In this document: positions 33,431 through 40,923 of the stretch, piece after piece
Layout: the number at the start of each line of letters is the position of its first letter
Numbering within the stretch: the stretch's first letter is position 1
Assembly (NCBI GenBank): GCA_016713245.1
Contig: JADJPM010000001.1
Coordinates: forward strand, 868,001 to 932,000
Direction: 5' to 3'
DNA: 64,000 bases
DNA from: Verrucomicrobiaceae bacterium
Lineage (GTDB): Bacteria; Verrucomicrobiota; Verrucomicrobiia; Verrucomicrobiales; Verrucomicrobiaceae
Position numbers and translations under genes: made by a program
Notes under the pieces: generated by a model
What the model was told of the DNA's origin: nothing
What the model saw: only the letters and a program-made list of their open reading frames with translations
Database searches by the model: none

Positions 33431-34150
33431 TTACTTCTTGGCAGCCGGAGCGGCGGTGGCACCTGGGCCTGCAGGGATGTCTCCAGCGACGTTTTTATCG
33501 GCAAAGGGCTTCAGGTCCGCTTCGGTCCACTGGGTGGCGCGTTTTTCTTCGGAGCGGACTTTTTCGACCATCTCCTTGGTGATCATGGTGCCTTCATTGC
33601 CCCAAGTATTACGGACGTAGGTCAGCACGTTGGCGAGATCTTGGGCGGACATGGCCGCGCCGAAGGCCATCATGCCGCCGGGGGTGTTGTATCCCTGGCC
33701 TTTGACGGTGATAGCACCGACGAGACCATGCTGAGCCACGCGGATGAGGCGCTCGGTGCCGCCTTGGACCCACTCGGAACCGGCGAGCGGCGGGAACTGG
33801 CCGGGAATGCCGTTGCCATTGCCTTGATGGCAGCCACCGCAGACGGCGTAGCCACTGGAACCTTTTTTCATCGCGAGGGCGAAGGGGTCGAGAGCATCTC
33901 CAGCGCCACTGCCGCCGGGGCGCACGTCATCGGCAGGCGTCGCAGCAGGAAAGGGATTGCTGGTATTGAAGCTTAGGCTGCCGGTGTTTCCGCCGAGCTG
34001 GCCACCCGCGATGATCGAGACGAGCATCAGCAGAAAGATGGCCCACATGGGCGCGGGGGCATTGGAGGGAGCTTGGTCGGCCTTTTCACGCTTCACAGCG
34101 GCGTGAATGCGGTCGAGGTCGGTGGAATCGGGATGGGCGGGGGCGCTCAT
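33431..34150 (-). CDS. Membrane-anchored monoheme cytochrome c
   Basis: The 239-residue protein has one transmembrane helix (about 35-52). A linker and a class I cytochrome c domain follow, with C104-G-G-C107-H108 and a Met-rich 'TPGGMMAFG' segment offering the sixth ligand. The tail is Pro/Ala/Lys-rich. It takes the place that ccoP would have after ccoN-ccoO, but has one heme instead of two. It may shuttle electrons from ACIII to the oxidase. Confidence 0.88.
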   Translation of the reverse strand: MSAPAHPDSTDLDRIHAAVKREKADQAPSNAPAPMWAIFLLMLVSIIAGGQLGGNTGSLSFNTSNPFPAATPADDVRPGGSGAGDALDPFALAMKKGSSGYAVCGGCHQGNGNGIPGQFPPLAGSEWVQGGTERLIRVAQHGLVGAITVKGQGYNTPGGMMAFGAAMSAQDLANVLTYVRNTWGNEGTMITKEMVEKVRSEEKRATQWTEADLKPFADKNVAGDIPAGPGATAAPAAKK

Positions 34151-34186
34151 GGAAAGGCTGAAAAGATGAAAGCTAAAGGATGAAAC

Positions 34187-34870
34187 TCACTTCTTCGCGG
34201 CGGCAGGAGCGGCGGCGACGGCGGACTGTCCGGGAACGGGGAAGTCTTTCTTGAGGGAAAGAAGGTATTCGACCAAGCGGTCAGCCTCAGCCGTGGGGAC
34301 GACTTCGTAGCCAGCAGGAGGGGCAAACTTACCGGTGAGCTTCAGAGCCCGTTCCGAAGCTGGACCCTGGATCTTCTGAAGCTTGTAGAGGTGCTTGTAG
34401 GCGGGCATCGTGCTCCAATCCTGGAGGGAATGCGGCGCGTAGAGCTTCTTGTGAAGCACGGAGGCGGCGGGAGCACGCCAGCCGTAGTTGGTGAGGTCCG
34501 GGCCGATGCGCTGGACGCCAAGCGGCGCGAATTTTTCGCCGAGGTAGTCACGAAGTGTGTTGCTGCGGATGGCGGTGGCGGGGCGGCTTTCCTGATCTTG
34601 GCCCCAGCCTTTGACCCAGCCATCCAAGCCGAGCTGGACGGGACGGATCATCTGAGTGTGGCATTGGTTGCAGCCTTCCTGGATGTAGATGAGCTGGCCT
34701 TGGCCATTGACGACGGCTGGTGGGTAGAAGCCTTCGACGCCATCCTTGTCCTTGTCATAAGCGACACGGGTGAGGCTCTGATACTGAATCGCCGGAAGGA
34801 CGATGAGCAGGAGCCAAGGAAGGGCGAACGCGGCGGCGAGACCGAGGATGAAGGAGCGGAAGTTCATCAT
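34187..34870 (-). CDS. CcoO-like monoheme cytochrome c
   Basis: The 227-residue protein matches cbb3 oxidase subunit II. It has an N-terminal transmembrane helix (about 8-28) and 'GCNQCHTQMIRP' with C67, C70 and H71. 'RIGPDLTNYGWRAPA' and 'STMPAYKHL' (sixth-ligand Met) follow. Its start overlaps the stop of the ccoN-like gene by 4 bases (ATGA), so the pair is coupled. The heme site appears intact although the partner CcoN-like subunit is degenerate. Confidence 0.9.
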   Translation of the reverse strand: MMNFRSFILGLAAAFALPWLLLIVLPAIQYQSLTRVAYDKDKDGVEGFYPPAVVNGQGQLIYIQEGCNQCHTQMIRPVQLGLDGWVKGWGQDQESRPATAIRSNTLRDYLGEKFAPLGVQRIGPDLTNYGWRAPAASVLHKKLYAPHSLQDWSTMPAYKHLYKLQKIQGPASERALKLTGKFAPPAGYEVVPTAEADRLVEYLLSLKKDFPVPGQSAVAAAPAAAKK

Positions 34871-36357
34871 GCGTGGGAGGCTTGAGCAGGGGTGTGCGTG
34901 TCGTCATGACCGTGATCGCGGTGGAGGAGCGTCGGCGCATTGCTGCGACGGCCAAGGCCTGCGACCATGAGCATGAGGTGAAGGAGGAAGAGGATGTTCG
35001 AGAAGCTGATGAGCGCCCAGGCGATGGCGCGGGCCATGACGTAGGGGCGGGAATTGATGACGTGATTCATGAAGTCCTGGTTCCAGTGCTCCGGATTGTT
35101 CAAATCAGCGCCCTGCTGCCAGCCGGCGACGAGGCTCATGATGACGATGGTGCTCACGCCATAGACGGAGAACCAGAAGTGATTGCGGATCAGGCGGACG
35201 CTGAGCCATTCACAGCCCGCGAGACGCGGCGTGATGTAATAAATGGCCCCGAAGGCGCACATGCTGAAGAAGCCATACACGCTAACGGTCTGGAAGGCAT
35301 ACCAAGCCTGGGTAAACTGCATGGAGGCTCCCGTCCAAAAGGCGCTGGTGAGGGCCAAAATGACACCGGTGACAGGCAGGAAGAGGGATCCGAAGAAGAT
35401 GAAGCGCAGCGTGGGGCTGTAGCTGACGGCGTCGTGCTTGCCGAGCGTGGTGAGATGATGGTTCAGGCCGACGAGGCCAAAGGGCACCAGCAGGATCACA
35501 CCGACGGCGGAGCCGACGGCCACCATCCACGCGGGAAGGGGGCCGCCCATGAATTTCTGCATGCCGGTCCAGCCGCCGAGGAGGGCAAGTGCCCAGAAGC
35601 CGAAGCTAGCGAGCTGCTGGCTGGCGATGGGCTGGCCGGTGATCTTGGGGATGAAGTAGTAAGCCGCGCCGACGCCGACTGGAACGAAGAAGAGCAGGAT
35701 CAAGCTATGAACATACCAAGCATTGATGCCGGCACCGAGAGCGCCGAGACCAGGGAGGCAGTGCAGGGCCACATTGGCGGTGATGAAAATCCAGGGGAAC
35801 CAGAAGCACGCGGCCAAGATGTACCAGGTGCTGACCATGAAACCTTCGGGGCGGATGGCACGGCCAAACATGCGGGCGATGGGCCAGGCGTAGGTGAGGA
35901 AGCAAAGCAAGAGCACCGGCCAAACGAATTTCGGCATTTCGAGCCACTCCATCGAGGTGCTTTTACCCATGAGAATGGAAAGCAGGCCGACGGTGATGGT
36001 GATGTTCCAGAAGACGCCCGCGGCGAGCATCCGGCCTTTGCCGCTGCGGAGTTCCTGACCGCTGCGGCGGGCCATGATCCAAAGCATGATGCCAAGCGCC
36101 ACCTGGATGCCCCAGCCATAGACGAGGGCATTGATGTGCACGGGCTGAAGGCGGCCGTAGGTGATGAATTCGCAGTCGCCGAGGAAACCGGGGGCGAAGA
36201 GCTTCACCGCGGATAGCACGCCGAGGAGGGTGGAAAGCATGAGCCAGAAGGCGCCGTTGAGGAACAGGAACAGCACAGGGCCACGCACCGACTTGTCGAT
36301 GGCGGCACGGCGCTGGTTGTCGGCGGCGAGGTCCGGGGAGTTGGAAGTGGAATCCAT
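34867..36357 (-). CDS. CcoN-like (cbb3 subunit I) membrane protein lacking catalytic ligands
   Basis: The 496-residue protein with about 12 helices aligns with CcoN over its length: 'YGRLQPVHINALVYGWG' (H74, first low-spin heme ligand), 'NAWYVHSLILLFFVP' (H217, first CuB ligand), 'PTLRFI', 'AIYYITPRLAG', 'SVRLI..HFW'. In CcoN the next CuB ligands lie in G-P-H-H-L-H-Y. Here the aligned segment reads TGMQKFMGG. The heme ligand motif G-H-V-H-A-G aligns with AFQTVS. Two CuB His, the heme b3 His and the second heme b His are therefore gone. It cannot be a normal oxidase. A structural or altered redox role is inferred. Confidence 0.88.
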   Translation of the reverse strand: MDSTSNSPDLAADNQRRAAIDKSVRGPVLFLFLNGAFWLMLSTLLGVLSAVKLFAPGFLGDCEFITYGRLQPVHINALVYGWGIQVALGIMLWIMARRSGQELRSGKGRMLAAGVFWNITITVGLLSILMGKSTSMEWLEMPKFVWPVLLLCFLTYAWPIARMFGRAIRPEGFMVSTWYILAACFWFPWIFITANVALHCLPGLGALGAGINAWYVHSLILLFFVPVGVGAAYYFIPKITGQPIASQQLASFGFWALALLGGWTGMQKFMGGPLPAWMVAVGSAVGVILLVPFGLVGLNHHLTTLGKHDAVSYSPTLRFIFFGSLFLPVTGVILALTSAFWTGASMQFTQAWYAFQTVSVYGFFSMCAFGAIYYITPRLAGCEWLSVRLIRNHFWFSVYGVSTIVIMSLVAGWQQGADLNNPEHWNQDFMNHVINSRPYVMARAIAWALISFSNILFLLHLMLMVAGLGRRSNAPTLLHRDHGHDDTHTPAQASHA

Positions 36358-36385
36358 ATCGAGTGGGAAAAGGGCGGAGTGAAGA

Positions 36386-36769
36386 TTACTTCGCTGGAGC
36401 GGCGGGAGGTGCAGCAGGGGCTGCTGCAGGTGCGGGGGCTGGAACGGCTGCGGAGGCTTGCTTCAACTGCGTGGGGGAACCGGGAACGACCTGCGTGCTG
36501 GCGCCGACGGGCTTGGCCTTGAGGGTGGCGAGGGCCTTGTTGAAGGCTTCTGCCTTCTTCGCGGCATCTTTGAGGCCCATGGCGGTCAAATTGGCATCCT
36601 GGAGCTTGGTGATCTCCTCCTTGGCGGCGAGACGCTCGGCGATGCGGGGATCTTCCGGCGTGCTGGCGGTGGACTGGAGAATGCTGAAGAGCACGGCGAA
36701 GCCCGCGAAGGCTCCGAGCACCCACAGGAAGGTGGCACCGGCTTTTTGAGTTTGTTCAGGCTGCGACAT
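36386..36769 (-). CDS. Small single-pass membrane protein between actF and ccoN-like gene
   Basis: The 127-residue protein has one transmembrane helix (about 14-32), a charged helical middle (about 38-85) and a Pro/Ala-rich C-terminus. The family is not recognised. It is 21 bases downstream of actF and 28 bases upstream of the ccoN-like gene, so it probably belongs to the same transcript. Confidence 0.65.
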   Translation of the reverse strand: MSQPEQTQKAGATFLWVLGAFAGFAVLFSILQSTASTPEDPRIAERLAAKEEITKLQDANLTAMGLKDAAKKAEAFNKALATLKAKPVGASTQVVPGSPTQLKQASAAVPAPAPAAAPAAPPAAPAK

Positions 36770-36790
36770 GGGATCGAAACGGGGTGCGGA

Positions 36791-38113
36791 TCAGTTGATG
36801 ACGTTCACGGACTCGATGAGGCGAGGGTCACGCCAAGGATACAGGCTGTATTTGGACAGGCCGCGGAGGAAGAGGAAGCCCATCGTGCCGACGACGGCGC
36901 ACAGAGCAGCCACGTCCTGGATCCAAGCTCCGTCCACCCACCAGCCGATGCCGAGGGAGGGGCCACGCTCAGGGATGACATTCCAGTACATGTCCACGAG
37001 ATGCATGAAGATGACCCAGAGGCAGACGAAGACCATGACGTAGGGCTTCTTTTTGCGGGCCTGCGAGAGGAGGGCCAGGAACGGCGCGATGAAGTGGCCG
37101 ACGACGATGAAGATGGAGACGCCACGCCAGCCTTCGGTGTTACGCGTGAGGTAGAAGCGGGTTTCCTCGGTGATATTGGCATACCAGATGAGGAAATACT
37201 GCGAGAAGGCGATGTAAGCCCAGAACACCGTGAAGGCGAAGAGCAGCTTGCCCATGAGGTGGTAGTGCTCCTGCGTGACGACCTTTTGGAGGTAGCCTAG
37301 GCTCTTCAGCCAGGTGACGAGCAAAATCGTGAGCGCCATGGAGGACCAGGCACTGCCGGCGAAGATGTACACGCCCCACATGGTGGAGAACCAGCTGTAA
37401 TCGAGGCTCATGAGCCAATCGACGGCCGCGAAGGTGGAGGTGAGAGCGAAGAAAAGCAGCCAGCGGCAGGAGAACTGACGGGAGGAGATGGTGTGCTTGA
37501 TGTCGCCATCCTGCTCCTGGGCGAGAGACTTCTTGCGCATCACCCGGGCGATGTAGCCGAGGATGAGGAAGTAGAGCACGAAACGCGTCTGCCAGGAGAA
37601 AGGCGGGATGAAGTGGTTGCTGATGTTCAGGTAACCGAACTTCGCGTGGAGGATGTGAAGGTGCGGATTGTCGAGAGACATGTGGTGCAGCGCCTCTTGG
37701 ACAGTGCCACCATGCTCGGCGGCGTGATGAGCGGCTTCACGATGGTGGTTCATCCACTCGTAAAGGTGCTTGTTCACCGCCGGGATGAGCAGCGGGCTGG
37801 CGAGGAGGCCGAGAATGACGACCATGTTCGCGAGGTTTTCCCACAGACGACGGATGGCGACGCCCCAGCTCGAGTTCGAGGCGGCGTGGAGCATGATCCA
37901 GAAGACACCACCCACACAGAACGTGAAGGTGAAGAAGATCGCGAACAGCCAGGAGTAGGCGAAGGTATCCGTGTTCTTGAAGAAGAAGAACGCGGAAGCG
38001 GCCAGACCGAGCACGCCGAAGAGGCCGAGGGCCCCGATGAGCTTGCCGCCTTTGGCGGGTTCGAATTTTTCACCGCCCTGGGGCAGATCGTTGAAGGAGA
38101 CGTGGTGACTCAT
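36791..38113 (-). CDS. actF: Alternative complex III subunit ActF
   Basis: The 440-residue protein has ten hydrophobic helices. 'VDWLMSLDYSWFSTMWGVYIFAGSAWS' (in two halves), 'HYHLMGKLLFAFTVFWAYIAFSQYFLIWYANI' and 'VGHFIAPFLALLS' are family landmarks of ActF, the second quinone-pocket-type NrfD-like subunit. It anchors the complex opposite ActC. The gene is 21 bases from actE. Confidence 0.92.
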   Translation of the reverse strand: MSHHVSFNDLPQGGEKFEPAKGGKLIGALGLFGVLGLAASAFFFFKNTDTFAYSWLFAIFFTFTFCVGGVFWIMLHAASNSSWGVAIRRLWENLANMVVILGLLASPLLIPAVNKHLYEWMNHHREAAHHAAEHGGTVQEALHHMSLDNPHLHILHAKFGYLNISNHFIPPFSWQTRFVLYFLILGYIARVMRKKSLAQEQDGDIKHTISSRQFSCRWLLFFALTSTFAAVDWLMSLDYSWFSTMWGVYIFAGSAWSSMALTILLVTWLKSLGYLQKVVTQEHYHLMGKLLFAFTVFWAYIAFSQYFLIWYANITEETRFYLTRNTEGWRGVSIFIVVGHFIAPFLALLSQARKKKPYVMVFVCLWVIFMHLVDMYWNVIPERGPSLGIGWWVDGAWIQDVAALCAVVGTMGFLFLRGLSKYSLYPWRDPRLIESVNVIN

Positions 38114-38134
38114 GCCGGAATTCGTGTGATGCCG

Positions 38135-38812
38135 TTATTGAAGGGTGGCTCCGCTGTCCTTGGCGGCCTGCTGGAGGGCGCGGATGTAGGCGACGATGGC
38201 CCAGCGGTCACGGAGGGTGATGTTGCCGCCGTAGCCTCCCATGAGGCCTTTGCCGTTGGTGATGACATCGAAGATGGCTCCGTCAGCGCGGAAGGCACCA
38301 GCGTTGGCCGGATCGGTATTGCCGGCCTGCTGGAAGTTGAAGGCCGTCATGATGCCAAACTTCGAAGTGATGCCCTTGCCGTTGGCGCTGGCTCCGTGGC
38401 AGACGGCGCAGTGGATGCCGTAACGCTGCTCACCACGCTTGATGAAGGCGTCGTTGTAAACAGTCGCGTCGCTGGTGATCTCGGTGGGGAGGCCGTCGCC
38501 GTAAAAATCACCGATTTTGCCGGTTTGGTAGTAGCTGAGGCCGTTGGTGAAGGCAAAGCGCGTGGGCTTTTCGCCATCGGCGGCAGGCTTGGCAGGGATT
38601 TCGAAGCCCATGGGCACCGTGCCCTTCACAGGCAGGCGGGCACCACGGCCATCGGCGAAGAATTCGCTGACAGCTTGGTATTTGACCTTCTGCTGATGGT
38701 CCATGTCGTCAAAGACCTCGATGGGAGGCAGTTCGGACTTGGAGCCGCGGAGGCCGAAGGCGCTCACGATGATGGCGCCGATGAAAAGGTAGCTGAGGAA
38801 GAAGTACTTCAT
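38135..38812 (-). CDS. actE: Alternative complex III monoheme cytochrome c, ActE
   Basis: The 225-residue protein has an N-terminal membrane anchor or lipid signal (about 1-20) and one CxxCH heme site ('GIHCAVCHGASANGKG'). 'GYGGNITLRDRWAIVAYIRALQ' closes the cytochrome domain. In ACIII this subunit passes electrons from the iron-sulfur and heme chain outward. Gene order actD-actE-actF supports the call. Confidence 0.9.
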   Translation of the reverse strand: MKYFFLSYLFIGAIIVSAFGLRGSKSELPPIEVFDDMDHQQKVKYQAVSEFFADGRGARLPVKGTVPMGFEIPAKPAADGEKPTRFAFTNGLSYYQTGKIGDFYGDGLPTEITSDATVYNDAFIKRGEQRYGIHCAVCHGASANGKGITSKFGIMTAFNFQQAGNTDPANAGAFRADGAIFDVITNGKGLMGGYGGNITLRDRWAIVAYIRALQQAAKDSGATLQ

Positions 38813-38833
38813 GGTCGTGCGGTTGCCCGGGGC

Positions 38834-39436
38834 TTAGATTTCGTCCTCCACGAGTTCGACGTTCTTGCCGCCGGCCTTTTCGAGGAGGGCTTTGGTGCCG
38901 TCCTGGCTGAATTTGGGGTCGCGGGCCTCGATGCAGACGAAGAACCCGTCATCGGAGAACTTGGCGAAGCGTTTCGAGGTGAAAAGCGGGTGGTTCCAGC
39001 GTGGCAGACCCATGAGGGCGAGCAGGCCGAAGAGCGTGGTGAAGGCCGAGAACAGGATGGTGAGCTCGAACATCACCGGGAAGAACGCGGGGAGCGTCCA
39101 GATATCGATCGGCTTGGCCTGAACGACAGTCGGGTACGTCTCGACGATGTCTTCGACGAATTTGAGGCCGAGTTTCTCACCCCAGAAATTCGTCTGGGTG
39201 ACGGTCTGGAGAATGAAAGCCACCGTGGTGCCGGTGATGCCGCCGCAGAAGACAAGCTTCGGCAGGATGGAACGGGGATTGCCCATGGCGGTATCCATGC
39301 CGTGGACGGGGAAGGGCGTATGAACGTCCCAGCGGCTGTAGCCAGCATCGCGCACATGCTCGGCGGCATGGTAAAGGTCCTGGACGTTATCAAACTCCGC
39401 CAGATAGCCGTGTACTCGTTTGAGGGTGGTGCTCAC
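38834..39436 (-). CDS. actD: Alternative complex III subunit ActD (DUF3341)
   Basis: The 200-residue protein has the DUF3341 pattern: 'GYLAEFDNVQDLYHAAEHVRDAGYSRWDVHTPFPVHGMD', in pieces over residues 10-48. Two transmembrane helices follow (about 62-82 and 118-142), then a soluble end. It is a non-redox scaffold subunit of ACIII. The start codon is GTG. Confidence 0.92.
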   Translation of the reverse strand: MSTTLKRVHGYLAEFDNVQDLYHAAEHVRDAGYSRWDVHTPFPVHGMDTAMGNPRSILPKLVFCGGITGTTVAFILQTVTQTNFWGEKLGLKFVEDIVETYPTVVQAKPIDIWTLPAFFPVMFELTILFSAFTTLFGLLALMGLPRWNHPLFTSKRFAKFSDDGFFVCIEARDPKFSQDGTKALLEKAGGKNVELVEDEI

Positions 39437-39456
39437 AGTCAGGTGCAGGGGTGAAA

Positions 39457-40914
39457 TTAGGCGGCAACGGGTTTGGCGACGTGGCGGTCGGGATAAGCCA
39501 TGAGGTCTTCCTCCTGGATACCTTTCTCGCCATGATCATCGAAGTGAGGATCGGACTGCGGCAGCACACCTTTGACTTCGCCGATGGCGATGACGGGCAG
39601 GAAGCGCAGGAACAACAGGAACAGCATCATGAAGAAGCCAAAAGTGCCGATGAAGGTCCATTGATCAACCCAGGTGGCACTGTACTCGCCCCAGGAGCCC
39701 GGCGTCATGTGACGCTCCAGGGTGGTGGCGATGATCACATAGCGCTCATACCACATGCCCATGTTCACGCACATGCAGACGAACATCACGACGACCATGT
39801 TGTGGCGGAAGGGGCGATACCAGAAGAGCTGGGGAGCGAAGACGTTGAAGCTGAACATCAAGGCGTAAGCCCAGATAGACGGACCGGTGAGGCCACGAAG
39901 CGTGAAGGCAGCGGCTTCATACGGATTGGCGCTGTAGTAGGCCATGAAGAGCTCCATGCAGTAGGCGTAGCCGACGATCGTGCCGGTGAGCAGGATGATC
40001 TTCGCCATGTTATCGACGTGCTTGGGTGTGAGGAGATCGTCCAGGCCGTAGATGCGGCGCACCGGGATCATGAGCGTGAGCACCATGGCAAAACCGCCGA
40101 AGATGGCGCCGGCCACGAAGTAGGGCGGGAAGATGGTGGTGTGCCAGCCGGGGACGACGGAGGTGGCGAAGTCGAAGGACACGACGGAGTGCACGGAAAG
40201 CACCAGCGGGGTCGAAAGAGCCGCGAGGAGCATGTAGGCCGTCTCGTAGTGGCTCCAGTGACGGTTGCCGCCGCGCCAACCGATGGCGAAGAGGCCGTAG
40301 AAGAACTTTTTCAGGCCTGGACGGCAGCGGTCACGCAGCGTGGCAAGGTCAGGAACAAGGCCGAGATACCAGAAAACGGCGGAAACGCTGAAGTAGGTCG
40401 AAACGGCGAACACGTCCCAAAGCAGGGGCGATTTGAAGTTCTGCCAGATGGCGTTGGCGTTCGGGATCGGGGCCAGGAACCACACCATCCATACACGACC
40501 GACGTGGAAGGCTGGGAAGAGACCGGCGCACATCACGGCGAAGATCGTCATGGCCTCAGCGGCGCGGTTCACGGACGTACGCCACTTCTGGCGGGTCAGG
40601 AACAAAATGGCCGAAATGAGCGTTCCGGCGTGACCGATACCGATCCAGAACACGAAGTTCGTGATGTCCCACGCCCAGGCGACCGGCTGCTTCTGACCCC
40701 AGACACCGACGCCGGTGCTGATGAGGTAGATGAAGCAGAAGGCCATCACGCCGCTAAGCAGCACAGAGGGGATGAACAAGATCCACCAAAGGGCGGGCTG
40801 CTTGTTTTCCACGATGCCGCAGATGCGGTTCGTGATCCACGAGTAGGACCTGTTGTTCAGGACCAGCGGCTCGCGTTCGAGGATGCGCGGTGTGTTCGAG
40901 GCTGAGGCTTCCAT
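39457..40914 (-). CDS. actC: Alternative complex III subunit ActC (NrfD/PsrC-like quinol-binding)
   Basis: The 485-residue protein has about ten helices of the NrfD family. 'WAWDITNFVFWIGIGHAGTLISAIL' (in two parts, about 84-108), 'FPAFHVGRVWM', 'HTTIFPPYFVAGAIFGGFA' and 'GSWGEYSATWVDQWTFIGTFGFF' are present. ActC forms the menaquinol/quinol site next to ActB. It starts 9 bases after the actB stop. Confidence 0.94.
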   Translation of the reverse strand: MEASASNTPRILEREPLVLNNRSYSWITNRICGIVENKQPALWWILFIPSVLLSGVMAFCFIYLISTGVGVWGQKQPVAWAWDITNFVFWIGIGHAGTLISAILFLTRQKWRTSVNRAAEAMTIFAVMCAGLFPAFHVGRVWMVWFLAPIPNANAIWQNFKSPLLWDVFAVSTYFSVSAVFWYLGLVPDLATLRDRCRPGLKKFFYGLFAIGWRGGNRHWSHYETAYMLLAALSTPLVLSVHSVVSFDFATSVVPGWHTTIFPPYFVAGAIFGGFAMVLTLMIPVRRIYGLDDLLTPKHVDNMAKIILLTGTIVGYAYCMELFMAYYSANPYEAAAFTLRGLTGPSIWAYALMFSFNVFAPQLFWYRPFRHNMVVVMFVCMCVNMGMWYERYVIIATTLERHMTPGSWGEYSATWVDQWTFIGTFGFFMMLFLLFLRFLPVIAIGEVKGVLPQSDPHFDDHGEKGIQEEDLMAYPDRHVAKPVAA

Positions 40915-40923
40915 GCGACGGGA

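Noticed and set aside
34187..36357. Annotating these two genes simply as a second, cbb3-type terminal oxidase
   Set aside because: Subunit I lacks heme b3 and most CuB ligands and the bis-heme CcoP and ccoGHIS genes are not present, so an active cbb3 oxidase is not supported.
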